A stretch of DNA of 34,161 nt from Neorhizobium petrolearium (GCF_017873175.1 NZ_JAGGJW010000030.1:1-34161); one strand, 5' to 3'. Shown: positions 15,552 through 24,034, numbered from the stretch's first letter. A program made the numbers and translations. Notes: a model not told the origin generated them from the sequence alone.

Positions 15552-16631
15552 TCATTGCGTTTGCAATTGCAGTTGCACTTTGTCCTCGGATTCGCGCTCC
15601 GCGACGCAAGCCTTCTCCTCATCGTTCCAGACGAGGTTCTGGCGCAGATCGCACAAGTCGGTGACGTCGCGGGGCTTGTCGTCGTCGTGTTTGTGCACCG
15701 AACTGCGCGACGAGCCCGAAAGGTTGGCCGATGAAACCGCGTTGCGCGAATTGAGGAGATCGGCCATCGCCGTGCCGAGCCGGATGACATTGTTCATCAT
15801 CTCCAGATTGGCGTTGCGAGCGGTCGAATTGTGGTCCCAGCTATCCTGAATGGTGCGGGTCTGGAGTTGCCCGAGCTGCTGGTACCAGCTCGCGACATTG
15901 GCAAGGCTATCCTGCGTCGCCGCCGTCGCGCCCATCGCATTCAGCGTGGACGAGCGCATGCCGGTATAGGCGGTTTCTCCTCCCCCAAAATTGAGGGGTA
16001 TTGCCGACTTGTCGGAACCGCCGAAGGCCGGCAGCCATTGCTGCGTAATCGAGGCGACGTAGCCCTGCGTCTCCTTGAAGGGCGGGATACCGCCATATTT
16101 GTTGACGTTGCCGGTACCGGAATTATAGGCGGCAAGCGCCAGCGAGACATTGCCGTTATAGCGCTCGAGCTGCTGTTTGTAATAACGCGCTCCGCCACGC
16201 AGGTTCTGCTCGATATTGTTCTCATCGACGCCAAGCTGTGAGGCCGTGCCCGGCATCAGCTGGGAGAGCCCGGTGGCGCCGGCAGAGGACTTGGCACAGG
16301 GGTTGAAGCGGCTTTCCTGATAGACGAGGGCGAGAAACTGGTTCTCGTCGACACCTTCCTCGCGGGCGACTCGCCGGACGAGGCCGGAAATCTCCGGATT
16401 GGCTTCGGCCGCACCGACCGGATCATTGCGCCGGCCTGGGCGATACATCGAGCAAGTGACCGATGTGTGGATCGTATAGCGGTCATGGTCAGCGTCCTCG
16501 ATGCCTGACGTGGCCGAATCCCGATCCTTGCGTTCGCCAAGATTTGTGTCGTCGACAACAGGCACGTCCGCCCAGGCGATCGACGCCGAAACGGCCGACA
16601 GGAGTGCCGCGGACAGCAGGGCGGCTCTCAT
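15552..16631 (-). CDS. Second lytic transglycosylase (SLT domain) inside the virB operon
   Basis: A 359-residue exported protein. Signal peptide residues 1-21, then mature start DVPVVDDTNL, nearly the same as mature VirB5. An SLT domain at about 78-220 contains the catalytic Glu106 in YQESRF, with GATGLSQLMPGTASQLGV and AAYNSGTGNV. It would open peptidoglycan for the channel. The 140 C-terminal residues are helix-rich with a Cys-containing end (VTDLCDLRQNLVWNDEEKAC). It overlaps the virB4 stop by 4 bp. It is much longer than VirB1 (next entries) and may combine cell-wall lysis with a pilus-related role; that last point is inference. Confidence 0.9.
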   Translation of the reverse strand: MRAALLSAALLSAVSASIAWADVPVVDDTNLGERKDRDSATSGIEDADHDRYTIHTSVTCSMYRPGRRNDPVGAAEANPEISGLVRRVAREEGVDENQFLALVYQESRFNPCAKSSAGATGLSQLMPGTASQLGVDENNIEQNLRGGARYYKQQLERYNGNVSLALAAYNSGTGNVNKYGGIPPFKETQGYVASITQQWLPAFGGSDKSAIPLNFGGGETAYTGMRSSTLNAMGATAATQDSLANVASWYQQLGQLQTRTIQDSWDHNSTARNANLEMMNNVIRLGTAMADLLNSRNAVSSANLSGSSRSSVHKHDDDKPRDVTDLCDLRQNLVWNDEEKACVAERESEDKVQLQLQTQ

Positions 16632-19048
16632 GTGTCTTCCTCCCAGCCGCAGAATTTTGGGAGCCAGGCGGAGGGATCATCACCAAAGGCGTCGCGAAGA
16701 CGGCTGCACTCCTCGATTGTCTCCTTTCGTCCGGAAAGAACCTTGATGAGGTCGGGCATGGAGCCGAGATCGAGGCGGGCGATGACGCTGTCATTGCCGT
16801 GCTTGACGAGGAAGGTGCGTTTTTCCGGCGGCGTGTTGCGGACGAAGTTGAATTCCTTCGCCGTCAGGCCGAAGCGCTGGATGTAGCTTTCCTCGTCGGC
16901 CCGCGGATTGGGGAAATGGATGTTGGTCGCCGACTGCTCGATGATGGTATGGGCGGCCGGCGATCGGACGATGTCGGCGGCCGATTGCGTGCCGAAGCCG
17001 ACGATGCCGTTCTGCTTGCGGATCGTCTTCATCTTGTCGACGATGAAGTCGCTGAAGACCGGATCGCGCAGCAGGCGCCAGCCTTCGTCCATGAAGATCA
17101 TTACCGGTGTACCGTCGAAGAGTTCGTCGAGGCGATGGAAGATGTACATCAAGGCCGGCGTGCGTACCTCGTCATTGTCGAGGATGCTGGTCATGTCGAA
17201 GCCGAATGCTGAGCGACCAGAAAACGACAAGACGTCGTGGGGCGCGTTGAAGAGCCAGGCCTTCTCACCTTCGATCCAGGGCCGCAGCCGGGAATGTAGA
17301 TCGTTCGGATCGGCGCGGGACCGGCCGGTCAGCAGACCGGCGAGATTGGCGAGGTTTCGCTCGGCAACCGGCTCCTGCATCAACCTGACGAGCGCGCGTT
17401 CGAGCGTGTCTTCCTCTTCCTGTGCAAAGACGCTGCCATCGCCCTTGCGCAACATTGCCTTCAGGAGACGCAGCAGAAATTCACGGTTCTCGCCGGTGTT
17501 TTCGAGCTGCAGCGGATTGAAGCCGGTTGGCGTACCCGGCGTCAGGACCTCATAGGCGCCGTTCATCGCCCTGATGAAGATTTCGCCGCCCCTGTCCTTG
17601 TCGATGAAGACGGCGCGCGGCCTCGGCCGCACCCGAAAGGCCTGGGCGAGCAGGAAGGTCAGCGCCACCGTTTTTCCGGACCCAGTCGGCCCGGTGACCA
17701 GGAAATGGCCGATGTCACGCTGATGGAAATTAAACCAGTAGGGGGTCTGGCTGGTCGTTTCGAGGATGGTGATCGGCGTCCCCCAATGGGCGCCCTCCCG
17801 CTGCCCTGATGCGAAATTGTGCATCGAGGAAAGGCCGGAGAAATTGGAGCTCGAGAGCATCGCCTTGCGGGCGATATAGGTGTGGTTGCCGGGGAGTTGC
17901 GCCCAGAAGGACGCCTCCATGTTGAGATCTTCGCGCAGCCAATTGATGTTCATATCGGTCAGGCACGCGCCGAGGTCCGATACGGCTTTGTTGACGCCAT
18001 CGACATCGCGGGAGAGGCAGAGCAGTGACAGGTGATGGTAGCCGAACACGGCTTCCTGGTTGAGAAGGCTGTTCAGCGCGAAATCGATGTCGTTTTCGAC
18101 ATCGCTTCCTGCCTCGTCTGACGCGCCGATCTGGCGCCTCAGCCGGGTGATGCGCTCCTGGGCGATCGGCTTGTCGGCGATCGTGAAGGACTGCGTCAGG
18201 ATGAATTCGTGATTAACCTGCAGCAGCCCGTCCAGCATGCCGGGGCCGGTGAAGGGCGGGTACTCCTTGATCGACAGCATGGCGCCGAAGCGGTTGTCCT
18301 CGGCCACCGCGCCCTGCGCCTGCAGGGTCCGCCTGGAAAAATGCAGCCGCGATGTTCCGACGTAGTTGGCGATGCCCATGCGCGGCAAGCGCATGTAGCG
18401 CGGCACGCCGCAGGTGAGGATGGTATTGAGGAACGCGCAGGGCTCGGAATAAGGAGCATCATCGCGATAGGCGATACCGAGGGTCCGGGCACCATATTTG
18501 CCGAGATCGCGCACGATGTTGCCGGCGAGTTCCTCGAGCTCGCTGATCGCCTCGCGAAGTTGTTCCTCCTCGGCCTCCCGTCCGGCGGCCCGGTTCAGAA
18601 ATCGGCGAACGGTGTCGCCGGCGGCGAGCACACCGCGCAGGCCGGAGCGCAGTACGGTCAGGTAGATTTCGTTGGTGAACATACGCTTTTGGCCGAGCGC
18701 CGCCATGTAGCGTTGGTCGAGGACCGCGCAAAAGCGATCCTCTAACGCGCCGTCCATGACAGCATCCACCTGCCGGCGGACCACCGTCGACCATAGCGAA
18801 AAGCGACTGGAGCCGAGCGCCCGGATCATCGTGTTCTGGACGACCGAGCGCATGTTGAGCTCCGCCTGGTCCTCCGTCTGGAAGAAGAGGCCATCGAGCT
18901 TCAGCACCATCATCAGGGCGCCGCTCTCCAACCGGATGACGGTGTCTGCGACGTGCCTGAGATAGGGGATATGCGCCGACATCGGCCGCTCGCGGTGACC
19001 GATCGATCCGAAGCCGAGCTCATCGCGGATCGCCTTCAGCATGGTCAT
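16628..19048 (-). CDS. virB4: T4SS ATPase VirB4
   Basis: An 806-residue CagE/VirB4 ATPase that powers pilus biogenesis and substrate transfer at the inner membrane. Walker A GPTGSGKT lies at about 453-460, Walker B VMIFMDEGW about 190 residues later, and the C-terminal FLVKHGNDSVIARLDLGSM segment is typical. ATG 19048 overlaps the virB3 stop (ATGA); the frame stays open further upstream but that part overlaps virB3. Full family length. Confidence 0.95.
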   Translation of the reverse strand: MTMLKAIRDELGFGSIGHRERPMSAHIPYLRHVADTVIRLESGALMMVLKLDGLFFQTEDQAELNMRSVVQNTMIRALGSSRFSLWSTVVRRQVDAVMDGALEDRFCAVLDQRYMAALGQKRMFTNEIYLTVLRSGLRGVLAAGDTVRRFLNRAAGREAEEEQLREAISELEELAGNIVRDLGKYGARTLGIAYRDDAPYSEPCAFLNTILTCGVPRYMRLPRMGIANYVGTSRLHFSRRTLQAQGAVAEDNRFGAMLSIKEYPPFTGPGMLDGLLQVNHEFILTQSFTIADKPIAQERITRLRRQIGASDEAGSDVENDIDFALNSLLNQEAVFGYHHLSLLCLSRDVDGVNKAVSDLGACLTDMNINWLREDLNMEASFWAQLPGNHTYIARKAMLSSSNFSGLSSMHNFASGQREGAHWGTPITILETTSQTPYWFNFHQRDIGHFLVTGPTGSGKTVALTFLLAQAFRVRPRPRAVFIDKDRGGEIFIRAMNGAYEVLTPGTPTGFNPLQLENTGENREFLLRLLKAMLRKGDGSVFAQEEEDTLERALVRLMQEPVAERNLANLAGLLTGRSRADPNDLHSRLRPWIEGEKAWLFNAPHDVLSFSGRSAFGFDMTSILDNDEVRTPALMYIFHRLDELFDGTPVMIFMDEGWRLLRDPVFSDFIVDKMKTIRKQNGIVGFGTQSAADIVRSPAAHTIIEQSATNIHFPNPRADEESYIQRFGLTAKEFNFVRNTPPEKRTFLVKHGNDSVIARLDLGSMPDLIKVLSGRKETIEECSRLRDAFGDDPSAWLPKFCGWEEDT

Positions 19049-19344
19049 GGCCCGTAGGAGTTCGCGCCCCAGAACGTCTTGTTCCGGGTTCGGGGTGTCA
19101 TCCGGGTTGCGACCTGCAGGACGTCGAGGATCCGTGCATCCCAGGCGCAGAGGGTGAACAGCGTCATGTAGGTGGCGGGCGCGGTCAGGAACGCCCAGAT
19201 GGAATTGCTGGCGAGCCAGGCGATGATCGTGGCGCCGACGATGATGACGCCGGCAAGATAGGGCACGCCCCAAAGCGTCGGCGACCGCGTCAGCCCGATC
19301 ACCAGCGGCGTGAGTACAGGCTTCTCTGAAGTTTCGCCGATCAT
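19045..19344 (-). CDS. virB3: T4SS inner-membrane protein VirB3
   Basis: A 99-residue protein of the VirB3 family with PLVIGLTRSPTLWGVPY before two closely spaced hydrophobic segments (LAGVIIVGATIIAWLA and IWAFLTAPATYMTLFTLCAW). It partners VirB4 in pilus assembly. Both ends overlap neighbouring genes by 4 bp (ATGA with virB2 and with virB4). Confidence 0.93.
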   Translation of the reverse strand: MIGETSEKPVLTPLVIGLTRSPTLWGVPYLAGVIIVGATIIAWLASNSIWAFLTAPATYMTLFTLCAWDARILDVLQVATRMTPRTRNKTFWGANSYGP

Positions 19345-19685
19345 GTTCCCGACCCCACGAGAGCGATCATCGCATCGACCATCCCGGGCGCCCCGAAGAC
19401 GAAGCCGATACCGAGCGCGGCACTGCCGGCGATGATCCAGCTCAGCCGGCCCATCCAGGCAAGAAAGCCGAGGGACATGACGGCAATGATGCCGCATAGC
19501 CGTCCGAAGGGTCCGTTGACGAAGTCGACGACCGCCTGGAAGATCGCCTGCACAGGGCTGAATGCCTGTCCGAGCGACTGGGCATGGGCGGCGTCGGAGA
19601 ATGCCAGTTGCGCGATCGCAATGGCGATCCCGGCGGCTAAAAGGCGGCGGCGATGAAGGTGGGATAAACGAAACAGCTTCCTCAT
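19341..19685 (-). CDS. virB2: T4SS major pilin VirB2
   Basis: A 114-residue pilin precursor: a long basic signal peptide ending around DAAHAQ, then two membrane helices (LCGIIAVMSLGFLAWMG and LSWIIAGSAALGIGFVFG) as in VirB2/TrbC pilins. I prefer ATG 19685, which has GAGAGG and AAGGA upstream; an ATG at 19703 has no ribosome binding site. It is the main pilus subunit. Confidence 0.9.
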   Translation of the reverse strand: MRKLFRLSHLHRRRLLAAGIAIAIAQLAFSDAAHAQSLGQAFSPVQAIFQAVVDFVNGPFGRLCGIIAVMSLGFLAWMGRLSWIIAGSAALGIGFVFGAPGMVDAMIALVGSGT

Positions 19686-19704
19686 GTCCTTGTCCTCTCG
19701 CATG

Positions 19705-20559
19705 TCAGAATTTCATGACCCCGGCGACGAAGCGTCCGACGGACACGCCGCCGATGACGCCGATGTCTGTGGGCTGGTGATTGGATTTGTTTGAAGCGGG
19801 CCGTTTGCCTGGGGAGCGCAGACCGAGCTGGAAGTTCAGGATCTCCGCTAGATAGTCGATCGTTTCGCTGTATGGCGGGATACCCTCGTGATCGCGGACC
19901 GCCTGTGGTCCGGCGTTATAGGCGGCCGCTGCCAGCAGGGGATTCTGGAACTCGTCCAGCAGGGCGCGCAGATAGCGGACCCCGCCGTCTATGTTGGCTT
20001 CGGGATCGCAGGCATCCGCCACCCCAAGCTCGCGCGCTGTGTCCGGCATCAACTGCATCGGCCCGCGCGCACCCTTCGGGCTGTTGCGCACCCGGTCGAA
20101 GCGGCTTTCCGCCCACACGACGGCGGATGCGAATTCCGGTGCCACGCCATAGCGTTGGGCCGCCATTTTGGTCAGGCGGGCAATCTGATCCGGCGCAAGC
20201 GGCGACGTTGGGCACTCTGTTGCAGAGACGTATCCGTTATTGATACCTCTTTGAGATAGCCAATCCGGCAAAACCTCTCCGTTTTCTTTGCCATTTTTGC
20301 CCTTTGAGGCGTTACTATATTTGTTCGGTATGCCAAGCGTAGCAGCCGGCATCGCCACGCCACTGGGATCAAGGTCGAAGGATAGGGAAGGATTGGCGGA
20401 GCTTAGGTCCGAGAGATTTGATGTCGCGCTAGTGTTTTCCCATGTTTCGCTGGAAAAGCGTTTATAATTAAACAGGGATCCATCTCCTGCAGCCGCTTGG
20501 TGGCCGAAGGGGGCGATCGTCAATGTCGCCGGAAGTGCGATTCTCAGCAAGTAATGCAT
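19705..20559 (-). CDS. virB1: Lytic transglycosylase VirB1
   Basis: First gene of the operon. A signal peptide (LRIALPATLTIAPFGHQAAA) is followed by about 90 low-complexity Ser/Asn/Lys residues and an SLT domain (about 125-240) with catalytic Glu151 in WAESRF, GARGPMQLMPDTARELGV and AAAYNAGPQAV. It would cut peptidoglycan locally for channel assembly. ATG 20559 has GAGGTGG upstream; a GTG at 20571 is an alternative. The Ser/Asn-rich spacer is more AT-rich than the rest of the operon and unusual for VirB1. Confidence 0.9.
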   Translation of the reverse strand: MHYLLRIALPATLTIAPFGHQAAAGDGSLFNYKRFSSETWENTSATSNLSDLSSANPSLSFDLDPSGVAMPAATLGIPNKYSNASKGKNGKENGEVLPDWLSQRGINNGYVSATECPTSPLAPDQIARLTKMAAQRYGVAPEFASAVVWAESRFDRVRNSPKGARGPMQLMPDTARELGVADACDPEANIDGGVRYLRALLDEFQNPLLAAAAYNAGPQAVRDHEGIPPYSETIDYLAEILNFQLGLRSPGKRPASNKSNHQPTDIGVIGGVSVGRFVAGVMKF

Positions 20560-20723
20560 CTGGCGATCCACCTCGAATCCTGCGCGCTCGGCCTCGCCTT
20601 GCGAAGCCAGAAGCGTGGATTTACGATTGCATGACGTTACTATTTAAGGTAACTCGTACATCAAAGAAATCGAGTCGAAAAGAGGGAATCTGCATCGCTC
20701 TGTCAAACGATGAGATACTAAAT
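20560..20723. promoter_or_regulatory. Divergent promoter region of virB and the SNase-like operon, with an operator-like palindrome
   Basis: About 160 bp separate virB1 from the divergent gene. A palindrome GTTAC (20636-20640) / GTAAC (20649-20653) with an AT-rich centre lies in the middle. On the minus strand TTGATG followed 16 bases later by TAGTAA is a possible promoter overlapping it; on the plus strand TTGCAT with TAACTC 17 bases on is possible. This is the natural control point for the transfer genes; the XRE proteins at 23146-23409 and 24035-24529 are candidate regulators. Confidence 0.4.
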
Positions 20724-21350
20724 ATGGATATGTCCTGTTTTCGAAGTGTTGCAGGCGCGGTCCTGTCGGCGCTACTTTTGGCTGGTCAGGTGCAGGCGGC
20801 GGGTTCTGTCAATCAGGACTATGTCCGCTCGCTTGCCGCGCCCAGAAAGACCGTCCTGGTCGTCGAGTATTATGACGGGGGCAGGAAAGCGGTTTCCCGG
20901 AAGGGTTATTCCTCGGCCGAAGGGTTCAAGGCGATCTCACCGACCGATGTCAGGGTCGATGACAAGGTGTCGCTGCACCTCTACGGGCTCGAACCCTGCC
21001 AGGGGGAAATGGTCAATCGCAGCGAAGGGTTCGCAGGGAGTTGCGAGGACTACGGGCGGGAGCAGCTTGCGATCAAGCTGAAGGCCGCCAGGGTGATCTT
21101 CTGCCGGGCCTTTCTGACGGAGGAAAAGGCTGCGAAGCAGGACGTCACCTGCTTCGGCTACTACAATTTTCCCGGCTCGCTCGACACGGTGGACAATATC
21201 GAGGAGCAACTCGTTTCGATCGGTGCGCTGAAGCTCGCGCGTAAGCCGGATGGCAGCCCGCTTCGGGGCGATCTCGCTGACGCCGAAAAGATCGGGCGAG
21301 GGGGTTTTGGCATGTGGGCCGATCCGCGTGTGCAGGAGCAAGCCAGATGA
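20724..21350 (+). CDS. Exported SNase-fold-like protein 1 (degenerate, Cys-rich)
   Basis: A 208-residue exported protein: signal peptide 1-26, then a body with HLYGLEPC where nucleases have RLxGIDxPE, and a C-terminal DLADAEKIGRGGFGMWADPR resembling the last helix of staphylococcal-nuclease (thermonuclease) proteins. The catalytic Arg is His and the Asp/Glu pair is absent, so it is probably not a nuclease. Four cysteines (92, 107, 127, 143) match the order and spacing in the next two genes. ATG 20724 begins after the divergent promoter; ribosome binding site weak. It overlaps the next gene by 4 bp. Confidence 0.65.
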   Translation: MDMSCFRSVAGAVLSALLLAGQVQAAGSVNQDYVRSLAAPRKTVLVVEYYDGGRKAVSRKGYSSAEGFKAISPTDVRVDDKVSLHLYGLEPCQGEMVNRSEGFAGSCEDYGREQLAIKLKAARVIFCRAFLTEEKAAKQDVTCFGYYNFPGSLDTVDNIEEQLVSIGALKLARKPDGSPLRGDLADAEKIGRGGFGMWADPRVQEQAR

Positions 21351-21877
21351 AGTGCGCCCGGCTGCTTGCTCCCCTGGCGATCTGCACCGTTACCGTTTCT
21401 GCGCAAGCGGCCGACTACGTGGCCCTCGGTGCCGGCGTCACCTTGGAAACCGGCGACAGCTGGATCGATCATGGCGAGCGCTATCGCCTCTATGGCGTCC
21501 AGTCCTGTTTGCGCGGGACATACTTTACCGACCGTTCCGGCGGGCGGCAGGACTGCGGCGAGGCCTCGATCGCCGTGCTTGCGGCGTTTATCAAGGATAT
21601 CGGGCCGCAATGCGCCCCGGTGGCGGTCGATGGCGAAACGCGTTTCGTGCTGTGCTATGGCACGGTGGGAAGCGAGCGCTTGGATCTTGCGACGGCGCTC
21701 ATCACCGAAGGTTACGCCTTCGCTGCGCTCGATGCGAAAGGCCTTCCGGTTCACGCGCCTTATGCGGTAGCCGAGCAGCAGGCGAGGGCGCGGAAAGCGG
21801 GCCTCTGGCAGTTTCCCGACGTCCAGCATCCCTCCCTGCTGCTGAGCAGACTGGCCCGCCAGCGGGAGGGCCAATAG
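21347..21877 (+). CDS. Exported SNase-fold-like protein 2 (catalytic residues partly lost)
   Basis: A 176-residue exported protein with signal peptide 1-22. TGDSWIDHGERYRLYGVQSC aligns with the SNase core GDT...RLxGIDxPE: the first Asp and the Arg are kept, but the Asp and Glu of the DxxE motif are replaced (VQSCL). The C-terminus (AVAEQQARARKAGLWQ) is the classic SNase end. Four cysteines at 54, 70, 89 and 103 match its neighbours. It starts by ATGA overlap with protein 1 and has AGGAG upstream. Probably a structural or binding protein in the periplasm rather than an enzyme. Confidence 0.75.
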   Translation: MKCARLLAPLAICTVTVSAQAADYVALGAGVTLETGDSWIDHGERYRLYGVQSCLRGTYFTDRSGGRQDCGEASIAVLAAFIKDIGPQCAPVAVDGETRFVLCYGTVGSERLDLATALITEGYAFAALDAKGLPVHAPYAVAEQQARARKAGLWQFPDVQHPSLLLSRLARQREGQ

Positions 21878-21878
21878 G

Positions 21879-22559
21879 ATGAGACACTTGTCCGCTCTTG
21901 CCGCTCTGATGCTTTTGATACCCGCCCCTGCGGGTGCGGCGGACCCCATCGGCGGTTCCTTTGCCGATAGGGCGCCCGTCGTCCGGCAGCATGTCGTGAT
22001 GAAGGGGAGAGCGACGCCAATCGATGGCACGTCGCTCTGGTTTCCGACATATGGGCGCTCCGTCCGCCTCGCCGGCATCGATGGTTGCGAATTGCCGCAA
22101 TGGGCCTTCGATCCGAAGAGGGCCGGGGATGCGAGCACGGGTGCTCTGGCTCCGGTACCTTGTGGCGCGCTGGCGAAGGCCTGGCTGAAACGCACGGTCG
22201 GTTCAGGATCGGTCACCTGTGACATCCGCGGTTTTGGCGCTGATGCCATGCCTGTCGGGACATGCCGGTCCGGCAGCCGAGATCTCGCTCACGAAATGCT
22301 GCGCGTCGGCTGGGCGCGGCTCTCGCCAGACGCGCCGCGTCAGCCGGCCTATGTGGATGCCCAGCGTTACGCCGTGTCGGCGCGCTATGGGATCTGGGGG
22401 ACCTATGTCCTCGATATGAACGAGTGGCGGGCCAAGGCTGTCGACCGCACGCTCGACCGTCGTCCGGCGGCGGACATCAATCTGCTCAGAGAAAGAAAAG
22501 TGGAATTCACGCCGCCGTTTGCCGATGCGCGACGCGCGCCAGTCAGACGGGATCGCTGA
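21879..22559 (+). CDS. Exported thermonuclease (SNase)-family protein 3
   Basis: A 226-residue exported protein, signal peptide 1-20. VRLAGIDGCELPQ keeps Arg63, Asp68 and Glu71 at the SNase active-site positions, and a further Arg (CDIRGFG, 117) could be the second catalytic arginine; the C-terminal AQRYAVSARYGIWG is the usual final helix. Four cysteines (70, 95, 114, 129) match the two preceding proteins. The start at 21879 has GGGAGGG upstream and follows protein 2 by one base. SNase-like genes are known in T4SS regions; whether this one degrades nucleic acid is untested. Confidence 0.75.
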   Translation: MRHLSALAALMLLIPAPAGAADPIGGSFADRAPVVRQHVVMKGRATPIDGTSLWFPTYGRSVRLAGIDGCELPQWAFDPKRAGDASTGALAPVPCGALAKAWLKRTVGSGSVTCDIRGFGADAMPVGTCRSGSRDLAHEMLRVGWARLSPDAPRQPAYVDAQRYAVSARYGIWGTYVLDMNEWRAKAVDRTLDRRPAADINLLRERKVEFTPPFADARRAPVRRDR

Positions 22560-22583
22560 TCCACCAAATCTAGGAGGGTACCG

Positions 22584-23126
22584 ATGAGGTGGATTTTAAT
22601 TTTCGCTGCGGTGTCGATAGCCTTGGCGCCTTGGGCGCAGAAACAAGCTCTCGCCAGCGAGTGGGGCTGCGAGGTGCTTCTGTGCGCGGCCTCAGACAAT
22701 CCTTCCTGGCATTCGATCGCGACCTGCTTGCCACCGATGAACAAGCTGATCAGCGCCATGAAACGGCCCCGCTTCTCCTGGCCGACATGTCCGGATGGCG
22801 GCTCCGGTAAGCCGGGTTATGAACGATATGCCGATTGCCCAAGCGGATGGAACCCGGCCGAGGCCGAAAACAACGGCGACAGGATTGGACGGTCCGACCT
22901 GTCGCGCTGCAGCCGTGTTGTCAACGAATGCGGACAAGGGCGATGGAACCGCTTCGGCGGGAACTCGCAGACAGCCGAAGGTGTCACGCGGGTCTATTCG
23001 GGGGAGCATTCCTGCACCTACACGGAATTCATGGCGCGGCCGTTGCGGGACAAGCCCTATTATTTCGATATCCGGGACGATACAACAAAAACCACGAGCC
23101 GCTATTTCTTCGACCTGCAGAAATAG
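22584..23126 (+). CDS. TrbM/KikA/MpfK-like exported conjugal transfer protein
   Basis: A 180-residue exported protein: signal peptide to about residue 24, then EWGCEVLLCAASDNPSW and HSIATCLPPMNKLISAMKR, the Cys-patterned N-terminal signature of TrbM-type proteins, with further cysteines at 69 and 85. TrbM is a mating-pair-formation accessory protein of the periplasm; its exact job is unclear. Strong ribosome binding site (GGAGG) upstream. Last gene of the plus-strand operon of SNase-like genes; ends convergently with an XRE gene. Confidence 0.75.
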   Translation: MRWILIFAAVSIALAPWAQKQALASEWGCEVLLCAASDNPSWHSIATCLPPMNKLISAMKRPRFSWPTCPDGGSGKPGYERYADCPSGWNPAEAENNGDRIGRSDLSRCSRVVNECGQGRWNRFGGNSQTAEGVTRVYSGEHSCTYTEFMARPLRDKPYYFDIRDDTTKTTSRYFFDLQK

Positions 23127-23145
23127 GTGAGTTTCCGCGGCGGCG

Positions 23146-23409
23146 TTAGGACAGTGGGCGCCGGCCACGTTTCAGCGTCGCCGGAGGCTCTTCACCTTCG
23201 GACGGTGAGATAAACAAGGCGTGTACGGGAACGTCGAGCGCGAGCGCAATACGCTCCGCGGAGTCGATGCCGAGATTGATCTGCTTTCGTTCGATTTGCG
23301 AGATCGACACGCGCTCGAGCCCGGCTTCGAACGCAAGTCGCTCCTGCGAGAGCTCTCGCAGGACTCGAAGCTTACGGACATTCCAGGCCAGCAAATCACG
23401 TACCGTCAT
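23146..23409 (-). CDS. XRE/Cro-CI family HTH regulator (87 aa)
   Basis: Almost the whole protein is one XRE helix-turn-helix domain (residues about 9-66): RKLRVLRELSQERLAFEAG, VSISQIERKQINLGI, then AERIALALDVPVHALF. The C-terminal 20 residues are basic. It is a likely repressor, and probably regulates itself: an 11-bp repeat directly upstream of its start recurs 73 bp further on. It lies between the conjugation operon and the regulatory block, so the divergent virB promoter is a plausible target. Confidence 0.9.
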   Translation of the reverse strand: MTVRDLLAWNVRKLRVLRELSQERLAFEAGLERVSISQIERKQINLGIDSAERIALALDVPVHALFISPSEGEEPPATLKRGRRPLS

Positions 23410-23506
23410 TCGCTGAAATGAGCATTGCGTATCAAATTAAATAACTGGCTATTCTATACAAAATAGATGGTCGATGCTATTGTCGCTGAAATGCAAATTT
23501 TGCGAC
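23410..23506. promoter_or_regulatory. Operator-like repeats upstream of the XRE gene
   Basis: TCGCTGAAATG occurs at 23410-23420, touching the XRE start codon, and again at 23483-23493. The second copy leads into a palindrome GCAAATTTTGC (23493-23503) bracketed by GTCGC (23482-23486) and GCGAC (23502-23506). An AT-rich promoter-like stretch lies between them. Confidence 0.4.
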
Positions 23507-23558
23507 CATTTCGGTATTGCGATCGTCGTAAAGAGGGGAAGCCCAAGGCCGCAAGCAA

Positions 23559-23864
23559 TCAGTTGGGTAAAATTCTGTCCATAAGTTCGAGCAGGTCGAA
23601 GCCAAGGAGATCGCTTCCTTCCGCAGTGGCGGCAATCAGCGCGATGGCAAGGAAGGGCCGCCATTCATTGGTCGCGTCCATTTCCTGGCAGCGATCGACA
23701 AGTTCTTTCAGGATGCGTGTCGCTTCTGATCGCAGGTCCGTAAGCTCATTGGCCCGGTGCGCGCCGTCGGCTGCATCGAGTGCTTTTGCCTTCTTGCCGA
23801 TCGCCACAAATTCCGCCAACAAAAGCTCGAACTGGCCTTTGCCTTGCTCATGTTTCTGAAGCAT
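23559..23864 (-). CDS. Hypothetical helical protein (101 aa)
   Basis: I do not recognise a family. The product is acidic and appears all-helical (FELLLAEFVAIGKKAKALD and ATRILKELVDRCQEMD), with no signal peptide. ATG 23864 has GGCAGG upstream; an earlier in-frame start at 23897 lacks support. It is divergent from the second XRE gene with a short shared promoter region. Confidence 0.5.
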   Translation of the reverse strand: MLQKHEQGKGQFELLLAEFVAIGKKAKALDAADGAHRANELTDLRSEATRILKELVDRCQEMDATNEWRPFLAIALIAATAEGSDLLGFDLLELMDRILPN

Positions 23865-24034
23865 ATCAAACCTGCCATGTCTGGAATTCAATCTCATTGC
23901 TGCGGGCAGTCTCGGCAGTGGAATATCGTTTCAAGCTTGCCCAAAATCCGAAGGTCTTCCGTATTTCGGACGAGGCGTTTGCTTTGAATACGGCTTCGGG
24001 TGATATAGATCGCGAAAGCAAAGCGCTCAGAGCG

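Noticed and set aside
19049..19273. A longer VirB4 start inside virB3
   Set aside because: The extra 75 residues overlap virB3 and do not look like VirB4; ATG 19048 gives the standard ATGA overlap.
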